Assembly (NCBI GenBank): GCA_947247005.1 | Contig: OX365955.1 | Span: forward strand, 14,427,322 to 14,491,321 | Length of the DNA stretch: 64,000 bases | Direction: 5' to 3' | DNA from: Spisula solida | Lineage: Eukaryota; Mollusca; Bivalvia; Venerida; Mactridae | Shown: positions 1 to 11,699 of the stretch, one piece after another | Position numbering within the stretch: position 1 is the first letter of the stretch | How the letters are laid out: each line of letters starts with the position of its first letter | Position numbers and translations under genes: made by a program | The notes under the pieces: generated by a model | The model's input: the letters and a program-made list of their open reading frames with translations, nothing else | Database searches by the model: none | Told to the model about the DNA's origin: nothing

Positions 1-265
1 TCAGTTCATCTGTATGCTGTGCAAACTTATTTGTCAGTTTATCTGTATGGCGTGCAAACTTATTTGTCAGTTCATCTTTATGCCATGCAAACTTATTTGT
101 CAGTTCATCTGAATGCCGTGCAAACTTATCTATCAGTTTATCTGCACGATGTGAAACCATATTTGTCAGTTTATCTGTATGCTGTGCAAACTTATTTGTC
201 AGTTCATCTGTATGCCGTGCAAACTTATTTGTCAGTTCATCTGTATGCTGTGCATTATTTAATTA
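1..265. repeat. 32/33-bp minisatellite, 3' end of the first array
   Basis: About eight units of the form TGTCAGTTCATCTGTATGCC followed by GTGCAAACTTATT open the window, so the array starts further left. The same units occur at 6365-6617, in the second copy of the segmental duplication. The unit has no stop codon in several frames, which produces long but spurious open frames rich in Tyr-Leu-Ser-Val. Confidence 0.9.
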
Positions 266-500
266 TTTAGAAATGATACAGTTACTTGTGGTTATTCTGT
301 TGATCTTGTCACATAAACCATTCATTAAGGGGAAATATTATGCATGGTATTGTTATAGTAACTAAAAATATATATTTTTTCAAATGTCCCAAACTATTCA
401 GGATCGTAGCAATTTTTTAGAATAGCTCAGACATGGGAAATAAACAATTTTTTTTATGGATAAATAAAAATGCTTTACTCAATTACAATATATTCTTCAG

Positions 501-634
501 TTTTAGATGCTGGGAATCTGCCTTGTTCGATTGAAGACCATGAGCATGTTAATTTTGGTGAATTGCTAATAAGGTCAAAGAAAGTACTGACAATCATCCA
601 AATTGGAGATCTGAAATGTGAAGACTTGGAAAAA
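501..634 (+). CDS. Exon B, first copy, of an unrecognised multi-exon gene
   Basis: The exon has a good acceptor (ATTCTTCAG|TT) and donor (GAAAAA|GTAAGC). It is 134 nt long, entering in phase 1 and leaving in phase 0, and encodes 44 full codons beginning LDAGNLPCSI and ending GDLKCEDLEK. A near-copy lies at 6864-6997. The two differ at eight bases between 558 and 602, changing seven codons (Gly to Glu, Glu to Asp, Leu to Val, Ile to Met, Arg to Lys, Leu to Pro, Ile to Val) with no silent codon change. The introns on both sides are nearly identical between copies. I do not recognise the domain. It could be a constitutive duplicated exon, an alternative exon, or part of a duplicated gene whose other exons lie left of the window. 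Confidence 0.6.
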
Positions 635-1410
635 GTAAGCATTGGAAATTGATTTATTGCATGAGTATACGAGGGGTGATTAACAAATTCTGAAATCTTT
701 GTTACGTGACCAATATCGAAGAAAATCGGTCATATAATAGATTGACATATTACAAAAACATAACTATAAAAATATTAAACTCAAGAACTATTTGGTAGAA
801 ACGACAAAGAAACTGTAACGTCACTATGGCTACACCAACCCAACGTCATCGCGACGTCCTTACACATAACAGTATACATACTAATTCGTGGCCAAATTCA
901 TAATGTATAACGCAGTGAATGATTCTTAAAAATAGCTGTACAACCAGATACCCTTCATAGACCTGTCAACCAAAAATCATTATTTTACCCCCAGATACTT
1001 AGTATATGGGGGCTATTTTGAAGTCATGCTTTAAGGATGGTTGGTTGGTCTTGTTAGTTGATTGGTCCGTGCAAATTTGTTGTTTGTCTAGTTGTGCTTA
1101 TCGTTAGGGAGTTGTGGCCCTTTATTGTTTTGCACTTATAAATTTTGTCCGCGCTAATTCTCTGTTACCAATGGTCGGATTTAAACAAAACTTTGCATGG
1201 ATGATCAGTACCATTATTATTATACCATATTTATATAGCACTTTTATCATGTAATTACACGTTCAAAAGTGCTGTACAATCACATTTAAGACATGGTTAA
1301 AACAATTGTACATAGATAAATGCATGCAAACATTAAAAATGTATATATACATGTAAACATAATACAAATAACACAAAGAACCCCCCCCCCTCAATTACCC
1401 CCCCCCCCCC
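635..1410. other. Intron sequence with a mariner-type end and C-runs
   Basis: At 668-685 there is a TACGAGGGGTGATTAAC motif resembling the left end of mariner-type elements; a related inverted end sits far away at 15318-15336. From about 1060 to 1215 there is one unit of the GGAGTTGTGGCCCTTTATTG repeat that is tandem at 12700-13150. Two poly-C runs lie at 1381-1411. No gene is visible. The second copy of all this is at 6998-7777. Confidence 0.5.
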
Positions 1411-1416
1411 TAAATT

Positions 1417-1604
1417 GGGTGTTTCAAGAGCAGCGTCACATACCACTGCCACGAGAAACTAACTCCAAAGGAATAGTGATACTTCCTTGAAGGAAACAGG
1501 AAACCCCCGACACTATTTACTACTGTACTAGTGTTTCAAGAACAGGGTCACATACCACTGCTTCGAGAAACCGTCTCCAAAGGTATAAATGTACTACCTT
1601 TTAG
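1417..1604. repeat. Two-unit tandem repeat (about 112 bp) at the LINE 3' side
   Basis: GTGTTTCAAGAGCAGCGTCACATACCACTG... at about 1420 is repeated in diverged form at about 1532, with a GAGAAAC...CTCCAAAGG core in each. It sits just beyond the 3' end of the LINE coding region and is present again at about 7786-7970. It may be the LINE 3' untranslated region or a separate element. Confidence 0.6.
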
Positions 1605-1631
1605 GAGATCCTTAAGAAGTCAAACTAATAA

Positions 1632-4600
1632 TCAGCCAGAATATGCTTTAGTAAAACAGTGTGTTTTTAGTGCTTTCTTGAATGATGGTAGTGTTTTACT
1701 ATCTCTGAGTGTTGTTGGCAGTGCATTCCAGAGCTTCGGTGCTGCAGCCATGAAACATCGATCACCGTACGAGACAGTCCTCATCCTCGGCACAACTAGA
1801 AGAATAGAGTCATTTTGTGACCTAAGCTGTCTTTGTGGAGTATATATTTCCAACATACTTCTGATGTAGCCTGGGGAATTCCCATGTAGTGCTTTGTAAA
1901 CATGAGTCAAGACCTTGTACTCCACTCTGTATTGTACAGGTAAGCAGTGAAGATCCTTCAGCACAGGAGTGATGTGATTGTATCGCGGTATCCGTGCGAT
2001 GAGGCGGGCAGCTGTATTTTGGATATTTTGTAGTTTGTTCAGAATGGTTTTTGGGGAGCCGCACAGTAATGAGTTGCAATAATCCAGTCTTGATGTTACT
2101 AAAGAATTTATGAGGGATTTTGTTGCATCAACAGTCAAATATTGTCTGATTTGCCCTATTTGTCGGATCTGCATGAAACAAGACCTGGAGACAGAGTTTA
2201 CATGTTTGTCCATGTTTAGGTGTGAATCCAACATTGCACCAAGGTTTCTCACAACCGGCGATGGTCTGATCACAGCATCACCAACTTTCACTGTGAGATT
2301 CTCAGCATCACTGGTATTCCGTTTTGGTACAAACAGGTTAACCTCTGTTTTGTCTGCATTTAGTTTTAACAGATTGTTTTTCATCCAGTGCAAGATATCC
2401 TTCAGACATACTTCAATTCGTAGCAGTGTTTGATCAAGTGAAACGCAATCCTTCGGTTTGAATGACATATACAGCTGGGAGTCATCAGCGTAGAAATGGT
2501 GTTGCAGTTGATGCTTTCTGCAGATTGCACCCACTGGTTTTGTATACATGATGTAGTTTTTGGGACCAAGCACAGAACCCTGAGGTACGCTATAATTCAT
2601 TAGGATTGGTTTCGAAAGTTCACCATCAATACAAACAGTCTGGTAACGGTCACAAAAAAAAGACTTCATCCACTCCAATGGCTTGCCTACTATACCGAAA
2701 TGCTTTTCAAGTCGGCGTAAGAGGGTGGTGTGATCAATGGTGTCAAATGCTGCTGATAAATCAAGCATGACGAGGACAGTAGCTTTATTCTGGTCTAGAG
2801 AACAAAGGATGTCGTTTTGCACACGAAGTAAAGCAGTTTCAGTAGAGTGGAATTTTCTATATGCTGACTGGCGTTCTTCATGGAGATTATGCAGTGTTAA
2901 ATGATCATCTAGTTGAGCATCGACTACCTTCTCAAGAACTTTGGAAATAAAAGGTAAGTTTGACACCGGTCTATAATTTTTCATTATATTTTGATCAAGG
3001 CCTGGCTTCTTTATCAGTGGTCTTATTCTGGAGCTTTTAAAAGCCGTAGGTACATAAGCATTTTCAAGTGATGCATTGAATAGTCGCGTTAATATTGGCA
3101 GTACAGTAAAACCTCGGTAATACGAGCAGCGATTATTCGAGCAACAGGCCTAATTCGAGCAAATTTCCAAGTCCCGACGAATTTGCTCTATATTGTACAT
3201 TAATTTATCCCTCTAATTCGAGTAATGTTATTACGAGCATCCGGTCTAATTCGAGCGCAGGTGTCGGTCCGTTCAACAATTTTCAACGATAATTAGTTAC
3301 TTTATCTCGAGGCAATCATCCGAGCGAAATTTCACACCTCCGAAAAATTGTCAGATTTAATGTTGCTGTGGTTCGTGATTTTCACACATCGTGATTATCA
3401 CATTTTATGACAATAGCGTAACCCCACCACTGAAATCGGTTGTTTGTCTACAATAAAGGTGTCAAGGGGCAAGATTGAATAATACAAATCAATTACGAGG
3501 CGTTAATTATGAGAAATTTAATGACGAGTCAAAATTTGTTATAGTGAAAGTAATTTTCACGCCGCGTGTAACTCTTATGATTCACCGATCTAAATGTTAA
3601 CCTTATCCAAGTCAGAGAAACAATCACAAAACAATGAATATTTGATCATTTAATGGTCATAAAACAACTCTAATAGAACATTATGCATGATTTCACCTAC
3701 AAAGGTAACATTCAACGAATGTCTGCACGACTCAAATTGCATGTAGACTTGATAAACAATGACGATATTCGTATTTGCAACCAAATATGCGCACCAAACA
3801 CGTACGTGGTAAAACACAGTTACACTTAGTCTTAACAAAAATTCATCATACAATTCTGATAATTCGAGCAACTGGCTTAACTCGAGCATTTGGCTTGTCC
3901 CGATGGGTCCTCGAAATAACGAGGTTTTACTGTAGTTTATTTAAACAATCCTTCAACAACCATGTTTGGATTGGATCAAACTCACATGATTTACTAGGTG
4001 ATTTATATATCAGTTTCCGGATTTCTTCTTCTGAAGTCGGGGAAAACTGTGATAGTTGCTCATCTTGAAAATGTGTGTCAAATTCAGCAGTGTCGCCATG
4101 TTGGTTTGACTGAGTAGTGGAGGCTATTTCAGTTCGTATTCCTTCAATTTTGTTAATGAAGAAGTCACTAAAGTCCTGTGCAAGCACCTTAGCTGATTTG
4201 TTGGATGGTAAAACCACTTCTTTAGCATCGCCCATAAGATGTATAGTTATCTTGAACAGCTCTTTCTGATCACAACCACATGACTCTACCTTACCTGCGT
4301 AATAGGTTACTTTAGATTGTTTTAACAATTTGTTGACAGCAGAACATTGATTTCTATATAATTGATGATCTATTGTTAATTTAGTGGTTCGCCATTTTCG
4401 TTCAAGTTTACGTCTCAGATGTTTGGCGTCATGTAGATCTTCAGTGTACCAAGGACAAGAAGGTCTTAAAACTATCATTTTAGATTTGAGAGGAGCATGT
4501 TTGTCAATGAGTGATGACAGACCATGTGTATACACCTCAACAAGTTCATCAACATCGGAAATGTGCAGCCCACTTTTCAAAATATCTGATGATTTAATGT

Positions 4601-5046
4601 CTTTTTTGAATTCATTTACATCAATAGATTTTAGCTTTCTAAAATTCACGGTTTTTCTCATAGGAGCAGGTTTAGCAGCGCATGCTCTAAATACTACTGC
4701 AAAATGGTCACGTGACGTCTTTCCGCTGTTATCAGGGAGTCCAGGGTCCGATATTTCAACTTGAGAGACGTTAGTGTCTATATCTCGGGTGATAACCACA
4801 TCCAAAGTGTGTCCAGCCACATGAGTTGCTCCAGTAACATGCTGTCGCATGCCGCAAGATTCAAGTACACTAGTAAACTTGGCAGAGTCTGGGTTCGAAA
4901 GGGTGTCAAGGTGGATGTTTATATCCCCAACAATGATGATGTTACTTTCTGTTGTTACAAGTTTGGCCAGAAATGATGGCCACTCATTTTCAAGGAAAGT
5001 ACACGTCTTGAGACCGTTTTTGTGTGGCGTAAACGCCACACAATGA
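1632..5046 (-). mobile_element. CR1/L2-like non-LTR retrotransposon, copy 1 (interrupted)
   Basis: Antisense to the host gene. Reading on the minus strand, the open frame from about 5039 begins in the C-terminal half of an APE-type endonuclease (VGDINIHLD, GHTLDVVITR, SRDHFAVV) and leads into a reverse transcriptase with a fingers motif (NYRPVSNLPFISKVLEKV), the catalytic block LDLSAAFDTIDH, the VPQGSVLGP turn and the YADD box (FYADDSQLY). The C-terminal block around YGDRCFMAAAPKLWNALP resembles L2/CR1 elements. The N-terminal half of the endonuclease is missing, so the copy is 5'-truncated. An 829-bp MITE at 3104-3932 splits the frame. Otherwise I see no stop between 1632 and 5039. It is the same ancestral insertion as 7998-10573, copied by the segmental duplication. 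Confidence 0.9.
3104..3932. mobile_element. pogo/Tigger-like non-autonomous element inside LINE copy 1
   Basis: The ends are CAGTAAAACCTCG and CGAGGTTTTACTG, a 13-bp perfect terminal inverted repeat continuing imperfectly, and both are flanked by TA (3102-3103 and 3933-3934). The corresponding site in copy 2 of the duplication, near 9457, reads straight through with a single TA, giving a clean empty site. CAGT ends plus a TA duplication are typical of pogo/Tigger elements of the Tc1/mariner superfamily. No transposase is recognisable in the short internal frames. GAGCA/TTCGAG motifs recur inside. Confidence 0.9.
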
Positions 5047-5402
5047 TATTACCACTTTTCAGCTTACGACCAATTTAACGCATTAGGCCTTGGCAAATAA
5101 ATAGTTCTATGATTTGAACAATATTACAAGCATGCAACACAGGTTACACGTATCATTGGACCTGATTTGTTTACATTACCAACATTTACTTATATTAAGA
5201 CCAACAATTATATCAGACTTTTATGTTTAGAGGATATTTATAGCAAATCATTCCGCAACGGACTATATTTTTACTACCAACGAATGTTCTCACTGGTGGC
5301 AGGAATCTAAAATAGTTCCCTGTAAGAGGTTTTCCAAAAACTGGAATTTTTTCAAAAGTTCTACAATATGTTTCACAGGAAAGTGTGTTTTTGTTGTTTC
5401 AG

Positions 5403-5436
5403 GGTGCAGATGAAAGTACTCCTGCATTGTCAGAAG
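5403..5436 (+). CDS. Exon A of the unrecognised gene
   Basis: This 34-nt exon lies between TTGTTGTTTCAG and GAAG|GTTTGT. It enters in phase 0 and leaves in phase 1, encoding GADESTPALSE plus one base. That base joins in frame to exon B' at 6864, giving Val at the junction. The A+B' pair is therefore a symmetric phase 0-0 module. The minisatellite begins immediately after the donor. Support is the splice signals and phase agreement only; a micro-exon of this size could be chance. Confidence 0.5.
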
Positions 5437-6617
5437 GTTTGTTTATCAGTTTGTTTATCAGTTCATCTGTATGCCATGCAAACCTATTGTCAGTCCATCT
5501 GTATGCCATGCAAACCTATTGTCAGTCCATCTGTATGCCGTGCAAACCTATTGTCAGTCCATCTGTATGCTGTGCAAACCTATTGTCAGTCCATCTGTAC
5601 GCCGTGCAAACCTATTGTCAGTCCATCTGTAAGCCGTGCAAACCTATTGTCAGTCCATCTGTATGCCGTGCAAACCTATTGTCAGTCCATCTGTATGCCG
5701 TGCAAACCTATTGTCAGTCCATCTGTATGCCGTGCAACCTCTTTGTCAGTTCATCTGTACGCCGTGCAAACCTATTGTCAGTCCATCTGTATGCCGTGCA
5801 AACCTATTGTCAGTCCATCTGTATGCCGTGCAACTTATTTGTCAGTTCATCTGTATGCTGTGCAACTTATTTGTCAGTTCATCTGTATGCCGTGCAAACT
5901 TATCTATCAGTTCATCTGCACGATGTGAAACCATATTTGTCAGTTTATCTGTATGCCGTGCAACTTATCTATCAGTTCATCTGTATGCTGTGCAAACTTA
6001 TTTGTCAGTTCATCTGTATGCTATGCAAACTTATCTATCAGTTTATCTGCACAATGTGAAACCATATTTGTCAGTTTATCTGTATGCCGTGCAACTTATC
6101 TATCAGTTCATCTGTATGCTGTGCAAACTTATTTGTCAGTTCATCTGTATGCTATGCAAACTTATCTATCAGTTTATCTGCACAATGTGAAACCATATTT
6201 GTCAGTTTATCTGTATGCTGTGCAACTTATTTGTCAGTTCATCTGTATGCCGTGCAAACTTATTTGTCAGTTCATCTGTATGCCGTGCAAACTTATCTAT
6301 CAGTTTATCTGCACGATGTGAAACCATATTTGTCAGTTTATCTGTATGCTGTGCAACTTATTTGTCAGTTCATCTGTATGCTGTGCAAACTTATTTGTCA
6401 GTTTATCTGTATGGCGTGCAAACTTATTTGTCAGTTCATCTGTATGCCATGCAAACTTATTTGTCAGTTCATCTGAATGCCGTGCAAACTTATCTATCAG
6501 TTTATCTGCACGATGTGAAACCATATTTGTCAGTTTATCTGTATGCTGTGCAAACTTATTTGTCAGTTCATCTGTATGCCGTGCAAACTTATTTGTCAGT
6601 TCATCTGTATGCTGTGC
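5437..6617. repeat. 32/33-bp minisatellite with a 131-bp higher-order repeat
   Basis: The left part (about 5460-5820) is a 32-bp unit (CAGTCCATCTGTATGCCGTG then CAAACCTATTGT). The right part is a 33-bp relative with TTTATCTGCACGATGTGAAA variants. From about 5822 to 6476 the variants recur every 131 bp (three 33-mers plus one 32-mer). The array lies in the intron between exons A and B'. Long open frames across it are by-products of a stop-free unit. Confidence 0.95.
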
Positions 6618-6863
6618 ATTATTTAATTATTTAGAAATGATACAGTTACTTGTGGTTATTCTGTTGATCTTGTCACATAAACCATTCATTAAGGGGAAAT
6701 ATTATGCATGGTATTGTTATAGTAACTAAAAATATATATTTTTTCAAATGTCCCAAACTATTCAGGATCGTAGCAATTTTTTAGAATAGCTCAGACATGG
6801 GAAATAAACAATTTTTTTATGGCTAAATAAAAATGCTTTACTCAATTACAATATATTCTTCAG

Positions 6864-6997
6864 TTTTAGATGCTGGGAATCTGCCTTGTTCGATTGAAGA
6901 CCATGAGCATGTTAATTTTGAAGACGTGCTAATGAAGTCAAAGAAAGTACCGACAATCATCCAAGTTGGAGATCTGAAATGTGAAGACTTGGAAAAA
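6864..6997 (+). CDS. Exon B', second copy of exon B
   Basis: It has the same boundaries, length (134 nt) and phases (1 in, 0 out) as 501-634. It begins LDAGNLPCSIEDHEHVNF, then has EDVLMKSKKV where copy 1 has GELLIRSKKV, followed by PTIIQVGDLK. All base differences from copy 1 lie between 6921 and 6965. Joined to exon A upstream and exon C (15715) downstream, the frame stays open. The next intron (about 8.7 kb) contains LINE copy 2, a LINE fragment and a promoter-like region. Confidence 0.6.
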
Positions 6998-7997
6998 GTA
7001 AGCATTGGAAATTGATTTATTGCATGAGTATACGAGGGGTGATTAACAAATTCTGAAATCTTTGTTACGTGACCAATATCGAAGAAAATCGGTCATATAA
7101 TAGATTGACATATTACAAAAACATAACTATAAAAATATTAAACTCAAGAACTATTTGGTAGAAACGACAAAGAAACTGTAACGTCACTATGGCTACACCA
7201 ACCCAACGTCATCGCGACGTCCTTACACATAACAGTATACATACTAATTCGTGGCCAAATTCATAATGTATAACGCAGTGAATGATTCTTAAAAATAGCT
7301 GTACAACCAGATACCCTTCATAGACCTGTCAACCAAAAATCATTATTTTACCCCCAGATACTTAGTATATGGGGGCTATTTTGAAGTCATGCTTTAAGGA
7401 TGGTTGGTTGGTCTTGTTAGTTGATTGGTCCGTGCAAATTTGTTGTTTGTCTAGTTGTGCTTATCGTTAGGGAGTTGTGGCCCTTTATTGTTTTGCACTT
7501 ATAAATTTTGTCCGCGCTAATTCTCTGTTACCAATGGTCGGATTTAAACAAAACTTTGCATGGATGATCAGTACCATTATTATTATACCATATTTATATA
7601 GCACTTTTATCATGTAATTACACGTTCAAAAGTGCTGTACAATCACATTTAAGACATGGTTAAAACAATTGTACATAGATAAATGCATGCAAACATTAAA
7701 AATGTATATATACATGTAAACATAATACAAATAACACAAAGAACCCCCCCCCCCTCAATTACCCCCCCCCCCCCCCTAAATTGGGTGTTTCAAGAGCAGC
7801 GTCACATACCACTGCCACGAGAAACTAACTCCAAAGGAATAGTGATACTTCCTTTAAGGAAACAGGAAACCCCCGACACTATTTACTACTGTACTAGTGT
7901 TTCAAGAACAGGGTCACATACCACTGCTTCGAGAAACCGTCTCCAAAGGTATAAATGTACTACCTTTTAGGAGATCCTTAAGAAGTCAAACTAATAA

Positions 7998-10573
7998 TCA
8001 GCCAGAATATGCTTTAGTAAAACAGTGTGTTTTTAGTGCTTTCTTGAATGATGGTAGTGTTTTACTATCTCTGAGTGTTGTTGGCAGTGCATTCCAGAGC
8101 TTCGGTGCTGCAGCCATGAAACATCGATCACCGTACGAGACAGTCCTCATCCTCGGCACAACTAGAAGAATAGAGTCATTTTGTGACCTAAGCTGTCTTT
8201 ATGGAGTATATATTTCCAACATACTTCTGATGTAGCCTGGGGAATTCCCATGTAGTGCTTTGTAAACATGAGTCAAGACCTTGTACTCCACTCTGTATTG
8301 TACAGGTAAGCAGTGAAGATCCTTCAGCACAGGAGTGATGTGATTGTATCGCGGTATCCGTGCGATGAGGCGGGCAGCTGTATTTTGGATATTTTGTAGT
8401 TTGTTCAGAATGGTTTTTGGGGAGCCGCACAGTAATGAGTTGCAATAATCCAGTCTTGATGTTACTAAAGAATTTATGAGGGATTTTGTTGCATCAACAG
8501 TCAAATATTGTCTGATTTGCCCTATTTGTCGGATCTGCATGAAACAAGACCTGGAGACAGAGTTTACATGTTTGTCCATGTTTAGGTGTGAATCCAACAT
8601 TGCACCAAGGTTTCTCACAACCGGCGATGGTCTGATCACAGCATCACCAACTTTCACTGTGAGATTCTCAGCATCACTGGTATTCCGTTTTGGTACAAAC
8701 AGGTTAACCTCTGTTTTGTCTGCATTTAGTTTTAACAGATTGTTTTTCATCCAGTGCAAGATATCCTTCAGACATACTTCAATTCGTAGCAGTGTTTGAT
8801 CAAGTGAAACGCAATCCTTCGGTTTGAATGCCATATACAGCTGGGAGTCATCAGCGTAGAAATGGTGTTGCAGTTGATGCTTTCTGCAGATTGCACCCAC
8901 TGGTTTTGTATACATGATGTAGTTTTTGGGACCAAGCACAGAACCCTGAGGTACGCTATAATTCATTAGGATTGGTTTCGAAAGTTCACCATCAATACAA
9001 ACAGTCTGGTAACGGTCACACAAATAGGACTTCATCCACTCCAATGGCTTGCCTACTGTACCGAAATGCTTTTCAAGTCGGCGTAAGAGGGTGGTGTGAT
9101 CAATGGTGTCAAATGCTGCTGATAAATCAAGCATGACGAGGACAGTAGCTTTATTCTGGTCTAGAGAACAAAGGATGTCGTTTTGCACACGAAGTAAAGC
9201 AGTTTCAGTAGAGTGGAATTTTCTATATGCTGACTGGCGTTCTTCATGGAGATTATGCAGTGTTAAATGATCATCTAGTTGAGCATCGACTACCTTCTCA
9301 AGAAATAAAAGGTAAGTTTGACACCGGTCTATAATTTTTCATTATATTTTGATCAAGGCCTGGCTTCTTTATCAGTGGTCTTATTCTGGAGCTTTTAAAA
9401 GCCGTAGGTACATAAGCATTTTCAAGTGATGCATTGAATAGTCGCGTTAATATTGGCCGTAGTTTATTTAAACAATCCTTCAACAACCATGTTTGGATTG
9501 GATCAAACTCACATGATTTACTAGGTGATTTATATATCAGTTTCCGGATTTCTTCTTCTGAAGTCGGGGAAAACTGTGATAGTTGCTCATCTTGAAAATG
9601 TGTGTCAAATTCAGCAGTGTCGCCATGTTGGTTTGACTGAGTAGTGGAGGCTATTTCAGTTTGTATTCCTTCAATTTTGTTAATGAAGTAGTCACTAAAG
9701 TCCTGTGCAAGCACCTTAGCTGATTTGTTGGATGGTAAAACCACTTCTTTAGCATCGCCCATAAGATGTATAGTTATCTTGAACAGCTCTTTCTGATCAC
9801 AACCACATGACTCTACCTTACCTGCGTAATAGGTTACTTTAGATTGTTTTAACAATTTGTTGACAGCAGAACATTGATTTCTATATAATTGATGATCTAT
9901 TGTTAATTTAGTGGTTCGCCATTTTCGCTCAAGTTTACGTCTCAGATGTTTGGCGTCATGTAGATCTTCAGTGTACCAAGGACAAGAAGGTCTTAAAACT
10001 ATCATTTTAGATTTGAGAGGAGCATGTTTGTCAATGAGTGATGACAGACCATGTGTATACACCTCAACAAGTTCATCAACATCGGAAATGTGCAGCCCAC
10101 TTTTCAAAATATCTGATGATTTAATGTCTTTTTTGAATTCATTTACATCAATAGATTTTAGCTTTCTAAAATTCACGGTTTTTCTCATAGGAGCAGGTTT
10201 AGCAGCGCATGCTCTAAATACTACTGCAAAATGGTCACGTGACGTCTTTCCGCTGTTATCAGGGAGTCCAGGGTCCGATATTTCAACTTGAGAGACGTTA
10301 GTGTCTATATCTCGGGTGATAACCACATCCAAAGTGTGTCCAGCCACATGATTTGCTCCAGTAACATGCTGTCGCATGCCGCAAGATTCAAGTACACTAG
10401 TAAACTTGGCAGAGTCTGGGTTCGAAAGGGTGTCAAGGTGGATGTTTATATCCCCAACAATGATGATGTTACTTTCTGTTGTTACAAGTTTGGCCAGAAA
10501 TGATGGCCACTCATTTTCAAGGAAAGTACACGTCTTGAGACCGTTTTTGTGTGGCGTAAACGCCACACAATGA
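7998..10573 (-). mobile_element. CR1/L2-like non-LTR retrotransposon, copy 2 (frameshifted)
   Basis: This is the second copy of the element at 1632-5046, on the minus strand. The endonuclease C-terminal half and linker occupy 10566 down to about 9300, and the reverse transcriptase the remainder, with the same LDLSAAFDTIDH, VPQGSVLGP and FYADDSQLY motifs. An 8-bp deletion near 9300 relative to copy 1 shifts the frame right after the NLPFIS motif. The pogo-like insertion of copy 1 is absent. The upstream junction at about 10555-10570 contains the palindrome GTGTGGCGTAAACGCCACAC, also present in copy 1. The two copies have decayed independently since the duplication. Confidence 0.9.
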
Positions 10574-10845
10574 TATTACCACTTTTCAGCTTACGACCAA
10601 TTTAACGCATTAGGCCTTGGCAAATAAATAGTTCTATGATTTGAACAATATTACAAGCATGCAACACAGGTTACACGTATCATTGGACCTGATTTGTTTA
10701 CATTACCAACATTTACTTATATTAAGACCAACAATTATATCAGACTTTTATGTTTAGAGGATATTTATAGCAAATCATTCCGCAACGGACTATATTTTTA
10801 CTACCAACGAATGTTCTCACTGGTGGCGAGAATCTAAAATAGTTC

Positions 10846-11560
10846 CCACGGTTTTCAATCGTATACTGTAACGTATGTAAATCACTCCGCCGCTGCACAT
10901 TGCAGACGATGATCTAATGATGTTGTATACAAACATTGATGCTATATATAGCTGGTGGGGGGAACTGAAATAGTTCTACGTACATATCTATCGGCCGATT
11001 AACAATGTTACCGCGGTAAGCGTTAAACGCACTAGTCAATTTCTACCCTGCTTTATATAAGACCTCATAATTTTCGTATCTATTATCCGATTTTGAATAT
11101 TTAAAGCTTGTAATGAAGCAGAGATATATGTCTCTCTTTTCGACACATTCAACACGATACCCTAATTAGTTAATCCACGGCGAAGAGTAAGAATCCGTTC
11201 CGCATAAAAGTAAGTTTAAAATATCCCGTTTTATACCAAATAAACGGTCGAAAATCATCAATTATTAATTTAATATTCGATCGATTTTGTTCGTTAAAGC
11301 TTGTTTTAAAAGCTAATACTTAAAGGTTTTATAAAATGTAAAACTTGTTTTTAAAGCATTAATCGGCCGATCGATATGTGTGAGCGACGCCATGTTTACC
11401 CCTTTTACATACGTTAATATAGAGTGTCATATACATTTAATTAACATGCGTGGTCATACGGAGAATAAACAGTCACTTATCTTGACACTGGTCGAATTCT
11501 CCAAGTCGTTAAAAATGGTATTTGTAAATATCCCTTCATTGATGCTCAGCATAGTTACTT
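10846..11560. other. Unique AT-rich intron sequence
   Basis: This follows the right edge of the segmental duplication. I see no coding exon, no clear element ends and only scattered short palindromes such as TCGGCCGATTAA and AATCGGCCGATCGAT near 10990 and 11360. Confidence 0.4.
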
Positions 11561-11699
11561 AAGTAAGTTCCAGGTAACTGCTGGTTCTCTTGGTGTCTTT
11601 AGCAGCACAAATGTTTGAGTAAGGGTGGGCTTATCAGAACTGTGACATAAAATTATGATACAACCTGGATTCCATATTGGATGTAATGGCATCAGTACG

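Larger units (their letters stand above)
1..10845. repeat. Tandem segmental duplication, unit about 6.36 kb (two copies)
   Basis: Positions 1-5317 match 6365-10845 almost base for base. The offset starts at 6364, falls to 6363 at exon B, and changes where indels lie: an 829-bp element present only in copy 1 and an 8-bp deletion in copy 2. By eye I noticed only about 15-20 scattered substitutions in over 4 kb, apart from the cluster in exon B. Each unit carries minisatellite, exon B and an antisense LINE; exon A is seen once, at 5403-5436, between the two. Homology ends near 5317/10845, where copy 1 runs into exon A and copy 2 into unrelated sequence. Copy 1 begins inside the minisatellite, so further units may lie to the left. 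Confidence 0.9.

Noticed and set aside
1531..2433. Plus-strand open frames of 107-112 residues opposite the LINE (also at 7897-8799)
   Set aside because: Shadows of the minus-strand reverse transcriptase frame.
3650..3889. 79-residue minus-strand frame inside the pogo-like MITE as a transposase remnant
   Set aside because: No DDE or helix-turn-helix motif visible; composition is consistent with a random frame.
5368..6729. Several overlapping plus-strand open frames of 120-220 residues rich in SVHLYAVQTYL or SVCRANL
   Set aside because: They translate a 32/33-bp stop-free minisatellite in all three frames; no splice or start evidence, and the frames overlap one another.
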